In this document: positions 1-12,356 of the stretch, piece after piece | How the letters are laid out: every line of letters starts with the position of its first letter | Numbering within the stretch: position 1 is the first letter of the stretch | Source: Mallotus nudiflorus | Taxonomy: Eukaryota; Streptophyta; Magnoliopsida; Malpighiales; Euphorbiaceae | DNA length: 64,000 bases | Direction of reading: 5' to 3' | Assembly (NCBI GenBank): GCA_947683625.1 | Contig: CANTUR010000942.1 | Coordinates: 355,501 to 419,500, forward strand | The notes under the pieces: generated by a model | The model's input: only the letters and a program-made list of their open reading frames with translations | What the model was told of the DNA's origin: nothing | Database searches by the model: none | Translations under genes and position numbers: made by a program

Positions 1-537
1 ACATATTTTACTGTGACTTTTCCCTTTCACAGTGATAAAGTTTTAGTTTTATAAAGATTTTTAATTTCCTAAAAAAATCAGATAAATCTTAGAAAGGGGA
101 TTTACCACATTATTTGACCAATTAGAATTTAGAAAACAAATTTTTATTTGCTGAAAAATCAAAAAATATAGACGGAACACAATCGGGATAGTATAATCCT
201 GATTGGGATTATATAATTCTAATTGGAAATACATAATTCCACTCGGTTTTATGTAATTCTGATTGAAATTATGTAATTCCGATCAGAATTACATAATTCT
301 AATTTTTTTAGCTTTTAATTACAAAAAGACTCCTGAAAGAATTTAAACTTTTCAATTAGGTCCTTAAAGAAAACATTACAATTAACTCCTTAAAAAACCA
401 ATAAAGTTCCTTTGAAAGTGCATTTAGGCTTTTGAGGTTTCAAATTTCAAGTATTGAAGATCTATTTATAATATTTTCATCATTAGAGTCCTCTATCGCA
501 TCCATACTCAACTATCCCTAAATTGGGTGCTTAAATT
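1..537 (-). repeat. Terminal part of a Tat-type gypsy LTR (cut by window edge)
   Basis: The segment resembles the last 700 bases of the solo LTR at 30398-31101. It has short palindromic CCGATC-type units around 180-300, an 'aattacaaaaagactcc' stretch, a 'ttcatcattagagtcc' stretch and an ending close to gggtgcttaa. Intact copies in this window end gggtgcttaca or gggtgtctaca, so the last bases here look mutated. The orientation is minus, with the LTR start at the right. The rest lies beyond base 1, so I cannot tell a solo LTR from a full element. It was probably inserted into the extra ORF of the copia element to its right. Confidence 0.65.
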
Positions 538-544
538 GGGCAAT

Positions 545-1302
545 TTTGGTCATTATCCCCCTAATGTAAATAGCACCACTATCACTCACTAACCAAAGTC
601 TCCATTGGAACCATCTTTTTAATACAACACTAATATTGTCTTGGATGTAATTAAGGAGAAAAAGGTCATCGAAGGGGATTGCTTTATTGCTTAAACCTCT
701 AGCATGAAAGGATTAAGTAATGAAGTGATGGATATACTAAATACATTTAAAGGGGAGTAAGGATGATTTAGAATGACCTATAATGAAGGATTCTATATTT
801 ATTTTAACATTGCTTACCCAAAAAAAGTGAGGAGTCTAAAGGGTGTTGGAATATTCAAGTCCTTCATATTTGAATCCAGAGAGATTATCAAAATCCTCTT
901 TGGTTAGAAAACATTTCCTTCCCCATAATTTGAAATGCATGTTATACTAAGGGTTTTGTTCATTCACATTTTAAGTCCTAAGGTAAAAGGAAGATAGGAA
1001 CTTAATGACAAAGGAAGGAATGGTGATGAAAGGAGTAAAAGCAAGAGTGAACATACCAATTTGCTTAAGCAAGGTTTTCACTTGATCATAGCAACCAAAT
1101 GAGTCCAAGGAAACCTTGGACATGTATCTAGAGGGAATGATTTTCCTCTTTAAGAATTAAGTGGCCCTTTGTTTGATTTTGGTGTTGGTGTAGGAGAGGG
1201 GAGGGTTTTTCTTAGGTTGCTCCTTTGTTGCCCTTCTTACTTAAGAGGGTTGAGATGAGGAAGAGGGATTTTTTTTTTATTGATCTTCTTCTTTGGTGCC
1301 AT
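545..1302 (-). pseudogene. Degenerate extra ORF downstream of copia pol
   Basis: On the minus strand an ATG at 1302 in a good context (accATGGC) opens a lysine-rich start (MAPKKK). Coding-like sequence follows with many stops and frame changes down to about 545. Pieces such as 'IHHFITSIL', 'MTFFSLIT' and a final 'LFTLGG' recall the conserved blocks of the 'putative plant transposon protein' and ATHILA ORF-1 like proteins, but this is recognition by eye and weak. Sireviruses are known to carry an additional, sometimes called env-like, ORF after pol, and the position fits. A TATA-like box lies 125 bases upstream. The Tat LTR at 1-537 appears to truncate the end. It is not functional here. Confidence 0.45.
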
Positions 1303-2139
1303 GGTAAAAGTGAATAGGAATATGGAGAGTTAAAAGATTAAAATAAAATAACAAGGTTGTAGAGAGAAAAATATGCAAAAGAGGAAGATTAAAGAGAATG
1401 ATGATGAAGACAGGATAAAGAGAGGGTTATATAGTATAAAAGTAAACAAAAAATGTCATAAATTGAGTCAAAAAGTGATTAAAAATGCAGGTAGATATTT
1501 TAGAATGGAAAGAGAAGAGTGGGAGTTACAATTCTAATGGAATTATGACTCCTCAACTGTTAGGATGCTCCTCACAGTTAGGTCATGACCGTGAGCATTG
1601 CCTGTGAAGGGCAATGACAGCTAAAAGGATGCAAGTCATGGGTAGTTATAGCCTTTGCAATGGCTCATGACCAAAATGCCAGCTAGTCTCTGAACTTTTG
1701 AAAAGCTTTCAATTAGGTCTAAAAAATATTGCAATTTAGTCCTTATGAACTAAATTGACAACAAATTTGAATTAATTCAAGCACAAATGGAATTCTACAA
1801 AAAAAATAAGGCTATGATCATACATAATTAAGCATGTAAATAGGAATTTTGATGAAAGATTTATTTTGCTAATTTTTTAAAATAATTAATCAATTAAATT
1901 AACTTCAATAATTAATTATTAATTAGCAAAAAAAATTTATGAGCAAGGAATGAAGCTTTCAAAAGATTAAATATGCATGTAGCTCAATTTCATGAGAAAC
2001 CATATCATATTTTTGCATAATATGCAAGCATTCAACTCAACAAGCATGTGAATGAATTTTAATGAATATTCATTCATCTAGCAATAAAACAAATAAGAAT
2101 CACATAAATGTAAAATGTATAGCTATCAAAGTATATACA
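1303..2139 (-). other. Non-coding region between copia pol and extra ORF
   Basis: AT-rich DNA without convincing coding sequence. It contains the leader and TATA-like box of the extra ORF at 1302-1440. A short block near 1560-1680 has repeated 'catgacc' and 'gctcatgacc' words, similar in style to words in the copia LTR at 36350-36700. I see nothing else in it. Confidence 0.5.
1427..1433 (-). promoter_or_regulatory. TATA-like box upstream of the copia extra ORF
   Basis: The minus strand reads TATATAA in the context actatataaccc. A pyrimidine-rich leader follows and then the ATG at 1302, about 125 bases downstream. This is the usual layout of a plant core promoter, and suggests that the extra ORF has its own transcript. 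Activity is inferred, not shown. Confidence 0.45.
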
Positions 2140-3770
2140 TTAATGCAAGCTAGACCCATCCATCATTCCTAGTTCATGCTTAATGAAATTTAATCTCTCC
2201 TCATTGAGAGGTTTGGTGAAATTATCTATAAGTTCATTGTTTGCATCAATAAATTCAAGCACAATATCACCACATTTCACATGATCTCTAAAGAAATGAT
2301 GTCTAATGTATATCCTTTGTTCTTGAATGTTGAATGGGATTTTCACTAAGGTTTATAGCACTTGTATTGTCACATTTAATTGGGATGTGATCAATATCAA
2401 TGTCATAGTCCATTAGTTATTATTTTTGCGATAATACTTATGAGCAACAACAACAACTAGTCACCACATATTAGGCTTTAACGGTTGATAAGGCAACCGA
2501 GACTTGCTTTTTACTAAAAAAAGAGACTAAACAATTTCCTAAAAATTGGAAAGTTCTAAATGTGTTCTTTTTATCTAGTAAGCTACCGGTAAAGTTAGCA
2601 TCTGAATACCTAAATAACTTAAAGGTTGAACTCCTAGGATACCAAAGACTTAAATGCATAGTTCCACTAAGGTATTTAAAAATTATTTGAATGGAATTTG
2701 GACTCCCTAGGACATGATTAAAAGCACACACACAAGCAATTTGTAAACATTATATTCGATATACTTATGGTAAGGTAAAGAAGGGATCCGATCATACCTT
2801 TGTTTCATTTTTTATTAACCAGTTTCCCATTCTCATCCTTGGTGAGTTTGGTGCTGGTGCCATAAGAGTCTTGCTTATTTTAGCTCTTGCCATACCAAAA
2901 TTCTTGAGAATGTCCCTTGTGTATTTGGTTGGGTTGATGAAGATCCCATCCTTGCATTGCTTGATTTGTAGTCCAAGGAAGAACTTGAGCATACCCATCA
3001 TGCTCATTTCAAATTCTCCCTACATTAACTTAGAAAATTCCTTACATAAGCAATGGTTAGTAGCATCGAAAATAATGTCATCAACATATATTTGAACAAT
3101 AAGAGAATCATGTTTGGATTTCTTAATTAATAAAGTTATGTCAACTTTTCCTTTAGAGAACCCTTTCTCTAACCAAAAGCTACTCAACCTTTCATACCAA
3201 GCTTTCGGAGCTTGCTTCAATCCATACAATTCTTTAGAGAGTTTAAGCACATAATTAGGAAACTCAAAACTTAGAGGTTGTTTAACATAAACCTCCTCTT
3301 CAATGAAACCATTCAAAAATTCCTTTAACATCCATTTGAAAAGGTTTAAAATCCATGTAAAATGCAAATGCAAGTAACATTCTAATAACTTCTAACCTTG
3401 CAATGAGGGCAAAATTTTCATCATAATCAATGCCTTCCTCGTAATTATAACCCTTAGCTAATAATCTAGCTTTATTCCTAGTTATGACACCTTATTTATT
3501 CATCTTCTTTCTAAACACCCATTTAGTGCCTATAATATGATTATGTTTAGGTCTAGGAACCAAGGTCCAAACCTTGTTTTTCTCAAATTAATTTAGACCC
3601 AAAATTCATCACTTAAGGCATCATTAACATTTTTAGGCTCACTTTAAGAAATGAAGTATAAATTAATAATAAATTTAAAGTGAGATCTAGTAGTTACCCC
3701 CTTTGAAGTGTCACTAATAATGAGATATTGAGGATGAGCTTTCTTGAATTGTCATTCCTTTGGAAAATCA
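2140..3770 (-). pseudogene. Copia reverse transcriptase and RNase H (broken)
   Basis: Pieces of the reverse transcriptase lie at 3020-3373 and 2792-3007, and of RNase H at 2471-2731 and 2140-2346. The first piece has 'YGLKQAPKAWYERL' and the catalytic YVDD box in 'QIYVDDIIF'. The second has 'FFLGLQIKQ'. The RNase H piece has the 'YSDANF' box and 'KKQVSVALST', both typical of copia. Frames change between pieces and several stops interrupt them. The upstream part of the reverse transcriptase (about 3374-3770) is recognisable only in fragments. In life it would copy the element RNA in virus-like particles. This copy cannot do so. Confidence 0.85.
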
Positions 3771-3853
3771 TCCTTTAAATTAGGTTGAGGCATATCATTA
3801 CTATCTTCCTTTCTAGGACCTTTAAGCTCTAAAGGTTTGCTTGCATTTTCCTC

Positions 3854-5291
3854 TTAAAGGTTCATATCCATAAATTCATCTACAATATCATCAACACTAC
3901 CAAAATCCTTTATAGGATCAAGTGAGTTAGATTCATCAAATAAAACATGTATTAACTCTTCAACTACTAGAGTTCTTTTGTTAAACTCTCTATATGCTTT
4001 GCTAGAGGTGGAGTAGCCTAGGAAAATTCCTTCATTGGCTTTAGAGTCAAATTTCCCAAAATTGTCCTCGATTTTTAATAGCATCTAAATACTCTAAGAT
4101 ATGAAATTTTAGGTTTTCTTTTATTCCAAAGATCATAAAAAGTTTTATTTAAAATGGGCCTTTCAAAGACTCTCTTTGCTATATAACAAGAAGTGTTAAT
4201 AGCTTTTGCCCAAAAGTATAATGGTAAGTTATACTCATGAAGCATGGTCCTAGCCATTTTCAGTAGAGTCCTATTTTTCCTTTCAACTACCCCATTTTAT
4301 TGAGGTGTTCTAGGAGAAGAGAAAGTACATGAAATGCCATTTTCATTACAAAAGGTTTTAAAAAATTCATTTTCAAATTCGGTTCCATGATCACTTCTAG
4401 TTGAGATACAAAAACCTTTTTCCTTTTAAACTCTTTTTAAAAAACTTTCAAAAGCTTTACAAGCATCATTCTTATGAGTAAGTAAACACACCCAAATGTA
4501 TCTAGAGTAATCGTTAACTAAGACATATGCATAGTGCATTCCACCTAAACTAGCAACTCTATTTGGTCCAAATAAATCTACATGAATAAGTTCAAATGGT
4601 TAAAAAATGGACACTACATTTCTTAGTTTAAAGGATGATTTAGATTATTTTCCCTTTTGACAAGCATCACAAGTCTTATCCTTAGTGATGGGCAATCCAA
4701 CCACAAGTTCATGTTTACTAAGGTCATATAAAAGCTCAAAGTTTGCATGTCCTAGTCTTTTATGCCAAGTCCATGTGTCATGGGAAATAGACATCAAGCA
4801 TTTAATGTCTTTGTTATTAATTTTATTCAAGTCAATGGCATAGACATTATCAACTATTTCTCCATTAAAAATTACTTTGTCTTTATCTAAGCTATTAACA
4901 AAGAAATTTTTTGGATAGAAAGTGACCTTATTTCCCATGCCACACAATTGGCTAATGCTAAGCAAATTATGTTTAAGACCATCAACAAGCAACACATGAT
5001 AAATTAATAAGGACTGAGGGTTACCAATTTCTCTAATGCCTGCTATCTTTCCTTTGGCATTATCTATAAAGGTGACATGACCTTCATCCTTATCATCAAA
5101 CTTATTGATTGTTCCTTGTCTCATGTCATGTGCCTTGAACATCCACTATTAAAGTACCACTTGCTTTTAGCTCTTATGAACTTCAAGCACACCTACACAA
5201 CATAATTCAAATATTCTTTTGAATGCAAACCTTTATTAGTCTAGGTTGGTTAGTTTCAAAGTAGTCCAAAGGAAGTAATTATAAGTGTAAT
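3854..5291 (-). pseudogene. Copia protease and integrase (broken)
   Basis: At 4645-5142 the sequence holds the gag-pre-integrase zinc finger, HHCC type, seen as 'WHKRLGHANF' and 'CDACQKGK'. The integrase core follows with its first acidic residue in 'HVDLFGP', the second in 'RSDHGTEF' and the catalytic Glu in 'VVERKNRTL' (about 4080-4640). Just upstream, at about 5121-5165, lies the protease signature, but it reads NSGCSRHMT where the family has Asp as first residue, so the catalytic Asp appears to be lost. Several stops interrupt the reading frame. At 5292 the sequence meets the target duplication of Tat-A and continues at 33782. Confidence 0.85.
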
Positions 5292-5296
5292 CTTCT
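5292..5296. repeat. Target-site duplication of Tat-A (left copy)
   Basis: CTTCT immediately precedes the LTR start TGATA. The same five bases follow the other LTR at 33777-33781. Five bases is the usual length for gypsy integrases. Confidence 0.9.
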
Positions 5297-5702
5297 TGAT
5301 ACCCCACATATATATTCCTATTTAAACAAGACCTTTATTTTCCTATATAGGTTACTCAGAAAGGAAAGACATCCAAAGACAAGTAGGAAAAGGTTTCTAA
5401 ATTAGGAGACTCTCAAAAAAGAAGGAACACTCTCCTAATTGGCTTAGGACTCTCATTCAAAGAGGAATCCTACTCCTTTTAGGTTTTAGCATCACTATCC
5501 TTATAAATAGGACCCTATATTCCTCATTCTCATTCATCCTATTCTCTTATGCTTTTATTTTTCTCCTTCTCTCTTTTGATTCTCTCTATATCTTCTGACT
5601 TAGGCATCAAAAGGGTTTGTGAGGATCTTCCCTACCTCTCACATTACCCTTTGTTGATCATTTGTAGGTTCCAGCTCAAGAGTTCTAGAAAATAAGTTAT
5701 CA
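5297..5702 (+). repeat. Tat-A 5' LTR
   Basis: Begins TGATACCCC and ends TTATCA. It matches 33374-33776 along its length with scattered substitutions and small indels. It contains a 'ataaatagga' TATA-like stretch near 5512-5521 and pyrimidine-rich DNA after it, a plausible transcription start region. Confidence 0.92.
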
Positions 5703-5704
5703 AG

Positions 5705-5722
5705 TGGTTCCATCTATAGGGA
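5705..5722 (+). other. Primer binding site of Tat-A
   Basis: Two bases after the LTR the sequence starts with TGG, complementary to the CCA end of a tRNA, followed by ttccatctataggga. The matching tRNA was not identified. Confidence 0.6.
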
Positions 5723-7090
5723 CTCTTAAGTAAAAGCCATTTTTGCATTTGCCAACTTAAGATGTTAACATCATGACTTCCAGCTCATTGCCAATCTCGA
5801 CTACTGACACACACATTAACCTTTCTGCCCTATTCCTCCAATCAATTTGTCAACAACTCCCCCAATAGTAGTACCGCCAGCCCCTTTTCAGTAGTCGGAT
5901 CCTCATCTGATGGTATATACGCTCTATCTGGAACACACAAGGTGGCCAGCTCTTAGCACCGACCTCCCATAACACTATCATAGACCTATACCTTTTGTAC
6001 TTTTTTTGAATCTACCAGGTACACCTGCCTTAACTACACCTAACTTAAACACTGTAACCCAAACACTCAACCTCACCCCAATAAGCAAAGAAGCAATGAT
6101 ACAAAACATTCAATCTCATATAGCCTTAATGCCACAATAATTGAATACCTAAATTCAAAGCGGCAACATCGAGTTAGCTCATATAGAAAACAACACTACA
6201 TATATGGAATGACCCAGAGGAAGCAAATGAAAGTGTAAAGTTTTGGAAGGGGAATTTAGTTCAACGGTTCTGACTTTTGATGACTCAAAATTAACCTAAA
6301 AGGTTAAAGAGGTTATACACAAAGCCCGAACAAGGCCGAGGAAATAAGATGAATGCATTATGGAGGGAAGAATGCCCTTTATAAGAAGAATAATCCAGAT
6401 AGAGATCCCAACTAAATTTAGAATGCCACAACTGGATCAATATGATGGAACTGGAGATCCCATCAACCACATATCCTTTTTCAAAAAAAAGAATATTGCT
6501 CCACGACGTGAATGATGGAATCATATGTAGGGTTTTCCTAAGCACGCTCACAAAAAGTGCTTAAAAGTGGTTTCACCAACTTCTTAAGAACTTCATTACC
6601 TCTTTTAAAGTCCTAGCAAAGAAATTCTAGACTAGGTTTGTTACCAACATTCCCCTAGCCAAAAACATCAATGATCTTCAAATGTACCAACAAAAGACTA
6701 ATGAATCACTACAAAGCTATTTGGACCGATTCAATAAGGTGGCCATGAAAATTGAGAATCTTATAGATGAAGTAGCTATTGAAGCCCTAAAGAATGGCAC
6801 TAGACTTGGAAAGCTCAAAGACAAGATAATGATAAAAGAACCTGGCACTTTCATGAAGGTGATGGCCATGGAAATCAAGATGATAAAAATGGATAAAGAC
6901 ATAAAAATGTGAAGGGATGAAGAGAAAGCACCAATTAAAGAAGAAAGATCAAGACCTATAAGGGTAAGCTTTTCATAAGCGAACTTCAAAAACCTAGTGG
7001 AAAGGTTTGAAAAGGAAGCTGAGAGATACATATCTTTAAATACCTCTAGATCCAGGATCCTCATGTGGGAAATAGTGCCCAATGATATTA
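5723..7090 (+). pseudogene. Tat-A leader and gag remnant
   Basis: The leader runs to about 6150. A gag-like reading follows, with 'YDGTGDPINH' around 6435, the typical start of the gypsy gag core. The ORF at 6682-6912 begins 'MYQQKTNESLQSYLDRF', matching the usual 'ESL..YL.RF' block of plant gypsy gag. Stops at several places break it. No zinc knuckle is visible before the reverse transcriptase begins. Gag would form the virus-like particle. Confidence 0.7.
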
Positions 7091-7235
7091 GAAATAGTGC
7101 CCTTTGTCTTATGTGGTTCTCTTATTTAGGCGTATTCTTCTAGCTAGGGTAATTCCCACCCTGTTCTATCAGGCATCCGAGATTACCAAGGTGGATCCTT
7201 GAATTGCCTCACATAACTAGAACATTAGACTTTGG

Positions 7236-8880
7236 GTGAAGCTGGTGATCTGGAAGAAGAGGACTTTCGCATACGAGAGGCAAAAGATAATCGCTAAAGA
7301 AATAAGGAAGTTACTAGAAGCTGAATTCATCAAAGAAGTTACCCACCTGGAATGGGTAGCCAACATGGTGCTTATAAAGAAATCCAATGACAAATATAGA
7401 ATGTGTGTGGATTACACTGACCTTAACAAGGCATGCCCCAAGGATAGCTACCCACTACCAACAATTGACCAGTTAGTAGACTCCACTATTGGCCACAGTC
7501 TGTATAGTTTTGTAAACGCAACACAAGGATACCACCAGATACCGATAAAGGAAGAAGACTAAGAGAAAACATCATTCATAACACACGAAGGTCTTTACTA
7601 CTACAAAGTGATGCCCTTTAGATTAAAGAATGCGAGGGCAACCTATCAGAGGATGATGAACCATGTACTCTGGAACTAGATCAGGAAAATTGTGGAAGTA
7701 TATATGGATGACATTATTATCAAAAGCAAGCATATAGAGAAACACCTCGTATACCTTTATAAAATCCTATAATTGCTAAGCCAGTCCCAGATCAAGTTGA
7801 ATCCATAGAAGTGCATCTTTGGAGTTAAAGCAGGGAAGTTCCTGGGATTCATAATATCCTATAGAGGGATTGAAGCTAACCTAAAAAAGATGGAGGCCAT
7901 TCTTAATATGAAAGCTCCAAAGACTATCCACGAGCTTCAAATATTAAACGGCATGATCATAGCTTTGGGGCATTTCATCTCTTTCTCAGCCAAATGGTGC
8001 CTACCAATATTTTAAGCTTTAAAAAATTCCAAGAAATTTGTTTGGACTGAAGACTGTTAGACAACCTTTAAAAATATTAAAAAATACATATCCTCACCAC
8101 CTTTGCTCAATAGACCAATCCTAGAGGAAATATTGTACTTATACCTCTTTGTGGGCTGAGAATCCATTGATTCGGTACTAGTAAAGGAGGAAAAGAGTCA
8201 GCAAATCCTGGTATACTACCTTAGCAAAGTACTTTAAGGATCAGAGATTCGGTACCCAACACTAGATAAATTTGCTATAGTTGTCGTCCATGCCTCCTGA
8301 AAGCTCAAGCACTACTTCTAAGCTCATCCTATCGTAGTAAGGTCCAGCATCACCTTGAGAAAATTTCTATAAAAACTTAAGACATCTGGCAGGTTGGTTC
8401 AATGGTCGATATTACTTAGAGAATTCAATATCTACTATGAGTCCCGGCAGCAGGTGAAGGCTCAAGCAGTAGCAGACTTTGTATAGGAAATGACGCCAGA
8501 AGGTCCCACCACTTCCAAAGCCCTAAAATGGAGGCTCTATGTCGAGAGGCATCCTCCACCCAAGGATTCGACACCGAGATTATCCTCAAAGGACCATACA
8601 AAGTTTATGTGCCATTCGAATAGAGTATAATGCAACCAACATTACTACAAAATATAAAGCACTGATCATAAGTCTAAAGTTGGCTACAGAGGTCAAAGAT
8701 GAGCATCTCATGATACACTCAGACTCTCAATTGGCAGTAAACTAAGTCAAAGGGACATTCCAAATTAAAGATCCGGGCATCGCCAAATATATTGGAAAAG
8801 TCATGCAACTGTTGAAAAAGATCGAGTAAGATGGAGGACAGTGGGAAATAATCCAGATTCCCCAAAATTAAAACTCTGAG
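7236..8880 (+). pseudogene. Tat-A reverse transcriptase and RNase H (broken)
   Basis: The reading includes 'KYRMCVDYTDLNKACPKDSY', then 'YYYKVMPFRLKNARATYQRM' and the catalytic box in 'VEVYMDDIIIKS' near 7695-7730, which is YMDD. RNase H-like sequence follows to about 8880 with frame changes. A stop at 7561 and more downstream prevent expression. Only about 145 bases separate gag from the reverse transcriptase, so the protease is missing. Confidence 0.85.
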
Positions 8881-9169
8881 GCTGACTTATTGGCCAAGTT
8901 AATGGCTAAAGACAATCAAGCATTCAGAGGAATGGAGCTTATTAAAGCACTAACAAAACCAAGCACCGAGGATTCAGAACTCATGGATGTACGGAAAGTC
9001 CTGAAATGGATGAAACTGATCATTCAATATCTGGAAAATAGGACACTTCCAGAAGATAAATTAAAAGCTTGGAAACTGAAGATAAAGGTGGTCCACTACT
9101 ATATCCATCACAGAGAACTCTACAGAAGATCCCTCTTACACTCATGGTCTAAATGTGTGTCCCCATAAG

Positions 9170-10242
9170 AAAAGAATTACATACTTAAGGAAATCCATGA
9201 AGGAATTTATGGATCACACGAATCGCAATACTCATTAACCAGGAAAGCATTATTGCAAGGACACTACTGGCCCACCATGTCCTAAAATGCTCAGAAGCTA
9301 ACCCAGGAATGCCACAAGTGCCAGCAATTTTCTTGACTCAATCACAACCCTTCCAAGCCTCAACATCCAATTGGTAGCCTTTGGCCCTTTGCCATATGGG
9401 GAATGGACATCCTAAGTCCCTTCCTGACCCCAACATCATAGAAAAAATTCCTAATTATGGCCATAGAGCATTTCACTAAGTGGGTAAAAGTAGAGGTTGT
9501 ACCAACCATCACAAATGCTCGGGTTCAACACTTCTTTTGGAGAGAAATCATTTACAAGTTTGGAATACTATATACCCTAATCACAATTAATAGAAAGTAG
9601 TTAGATAATGAGAAATTCAAAAAGTTTTGCTCTAACCTCAGAATAAAGCTTTGTTTCACCTCAGTAGCTCACCCACAGATAAACGAGCAAATGGAGGTCA
9701 CCAACAGGATTATCATGCAAGGGTTGAAGAAAAGGCTTGACGAAAAGAGGGGAAATTAGGTCTAAGAACTCAACAATATCATCTGGGCTTATAGGACTAT
9801 GCCCATATCATCAATAGGAGAAATCCCATTTAGACTAACCTACGGTATAGACACAGTGATACTAGTAGAAATTGGATCACCAAGTTACAGGGTTAGTAAA
9901 GAATTAGATCATGACACCAATAGTATTAACACCTGGATATGCCTGGATCTACTGAAAGAAAGATGAGAACGGGCTTTCACAATCACAAAAGCATAAAGGT
10001 AGCAGCAGATTGCCAAATATCATTAGTGCATCTGGCCAAGACATTTCAAAGAGGGAGATTGGGTACTCAGAAGGGCAGACATCATCACAGGCAATGCAGA
10101 TATAGGAAAAATCGGTCCTAATTGGGAAGGTCCCTACTAGATCATAGAGTGCATGTCTAAAGGGGCATACAAGATCAAAGATAGAGATGGAAAAGAACTA
10201 CAATGGTATTGGAACTTGGATTGTCTTCGAAAATACTACTAG
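9170..10242 (+). pseudogene. Tat-A integrase (broken)
   Basis: The HHCC zinc finger is seen in 'EIHEGIYGSH' and 'CHKCQQF'. The core has 'WGMDIL' (first Asp) and 'AHPQINEQMEVTNR' (catalytic Glu). The second acidic residue, in the position of the family TDNG box, reads 'TINRK' followed by a stop, so it is lost. A GPY-like C-terminal stretch ('GPNWEGPY') is near 10120 and the frame ends at 10242. It lies tail to tail with the antisense gene, whose stop is at 10342. Confidence 0.82.
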
Positions 10243-10341
10243 TAGATGTACTTGAGTTCTTATCAAAAAAAATTCTTTATTAATCAGCAAAGGTTACATT
10301 ACATAATAATTTACATTACAAAAAAAAATAATACATATATC

Positions 10342-10936
10342 CTAATCTAATAACTGAGCATCAGAAGGCTCAGATGAAGGGACATTCAGTTATAGAGACT
10401 CAGATGGCAGAATCTTGGAAGATGATCCCGTAGCAGTAGACTTAACTTTTTTCACACGAAGGGACGAGGCTTTACTTCAAGCATCCTCTTCAGAGGCAAT
10501 CCTAGCTAGGATAGCCAAAGTTATCTTATCCAAGTTTGAAAAGTCTAATGCTGGATTGTAGGTAAGTAAAACTCTTTGACACTCGAACTTATATGCCTTC
10601 AGAAATCCCTTAACCATGTTCTAATACATCTTTTTTTTCATCTTCATGGGATTTCTTGGCTTCTCCTAACTGCCTTTCTAGGGTGGAAATTTGGGCATCT
10701 TACTCCTTAATCTTAGAAGTCAATTGAGCCTGATTATGCTCCAGATCAGCCACTTTCTTCTAGCTCGCCTCTGCCTCAAACCTTGCCTTTACGTGTCTAG
10801 TTTAGCAGAGCTCCAGTGGCCCTTTTGCCTTATCTAACTTCTTTTCAAAGTCGATTGTTATTGTACCCAACTCCATCTCCTTCAAGCTACACTGGCTCTT
10901 CAAGTAGTAGTAATTATCTTTCGCCAACATCAAAGC
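10342..10936 (-). pseudogene. Last exon of the Tat-A antisense gene (coiled-coil part)
   Basis: On the minus strand an acceptor (ggcttag) at 10937 opens an exon ending with a stop at 10342. It encodes a long charged, heptad-like helix rich in Glu, Lys and Leu ('DFEKKLDKAKG', 'KVADLEHNQAQLTSK', 'STLERQLGEAKKS'), then a Ser-rich tail. It continues the gene whose earlier exons are at 31139-32607. Several TAG/TAA stops break it. Proteins of this kind, with a Transposase_28-like N-terminal part and a C-terminal coiled coil, are common in plant genomes as gypsy passengers. Their function is unknown. Confidence 0.7.
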
Positions 10937-10976
10937 CTAAGCCATATGAGAAAGCGAACAAATATTATTCCCTAGC

Positions 10977-10981
10977 AACAC
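10977..10981. repeat. Target-site duplication of the solo LTR (left copy)
   Basis: AACAC directly before TGTAGACGG. The same five bases occur at 31102-31106 after the other end of the LTR. Confidence 0.88.
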
Positions 10982-12356
10982 TGTAGACGGTGGGGTTCAG
11001 CATGTGTCCAAGAACTTAGCAACCGTGACACTGTTTGAGCTCAGGGCTCTAGAGAACACACTAACCACTGTCACAAAGACATGGTGTGGAGATGAGGAGT
11101 CACCACCTAAGGTAATAACTGGGACAAATCGAAAAAGTGGTACTCGATTCCCTAAAAGAAAGCTAGCACCACAACCATGAGATTCTGGATACGGAATACC
11201 AACTTCTTTCAGTCTTGTGTTCATTTAGAATTACTTTATGAATTATTATCTTATTCTCCATTTACATGCAATTTCATATAAACCCAAAACAAAAAACTCC
11301 AAGGAAAACTAGTCATGAAATATACAAATAAATAATGCATTCAATAAATCACATAATCCCTAAGTTAGTCTAATCTACATGGATTTTAAATAAATGAGTT
11401 AAAGTCTACATATTTTAAATTATAAGTGAACCTAAAGACCTAATTCCTTTTGATCTTAATTAAATGAACCTAAGTCTACTAATTTTAATTCTAAATATGA
11501 GCTTAAATCTACAAATTATGAAATATTTAAATTAATGGGCCTAATTCTACATGTTTTAATTAAATAGTGATCTTAAATCTACAAATTATGAAAGAAGGCT
11601 TAAATTAAGTGGGCTAAGTCTATATTAATTAAATTAAATTAGGTGGACCTACGTCTAATTAACTAAATGGGCCTAGGGATATTTCTAACCTAAAATCTAA
11701 TTAATTATGGACCTAAAGGTATATTTTAATTAATTAAACCTAATTAACTATTAAATGAGATGGGCTAAAATAAATAAATCAAGACCTAAAGTGGGCTTAA
11801 GGCCCAAAATACATAAGAATAATAAATAAACCCAAAAACAAGTAAAAACATAAAAGAAACAATTAAATCAGATCAAACAAATAATTAAATTAATCCTCAC
11901 TAAAACCCTAATTTTATTAACATGCAACCTAAATTAATCTACTTCCTCCATTAATTTTAAATAATTACCAAATTAAAACATAATTTTACTAACCAAGTTA
12001 ATCAAAATAAACATGCAACCACACACATAATTTTATTACTCCCACTATTAGGGCTATTACATTAATTCATAAAATAATTAATAAAATAAAAATACAGCAA
12101 TAAATAAAAATAAAGATAATAAAAATGAAATAAAACCCTAGAAACTAAGTCTCCATGAGGTTATCCATAGTCTTCCGCGGACTTCTCATGAAATTCAATT
12201 CATCCCTCACATGATCACCATGCGTTTTCCTCCATAATCACCACAAAAATAAAATAAAATAATGGTTAATGAATAAATTATGATAATAACTTGAAAGAAT
12301 AATAATAAAAATAATAATGTAAAATAAATAAATAAATAATAGAAGAAGATGATATG
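10982..12356 (-). repeat. Solo Tat-type LTR, left part (split by Tat-B)
   Basis: Begins TGTAGACGGTGGGG and runs parallel to the Tat-B LTR, with many differences (for example 'gttcagcatgtg' where Tat-B has 'gtttagcacgcg'). It continues at 30398-31101. Joined, it is 2,079 bases, the same size class as the 2.1-kb Tat-B LTRs. There is no internal region between its AACAC duplications apart from the nested Tat-B, so it is a solo LTR left by LTR-LTR recombination. Confidence 0.88.
12352..12356. repeat. Target-site duplication of Tat-B (left copy)
   Basis: ATATG directly before the LTR start at 12357. It is repeated at 30393-30397. Confidence 0.92.
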
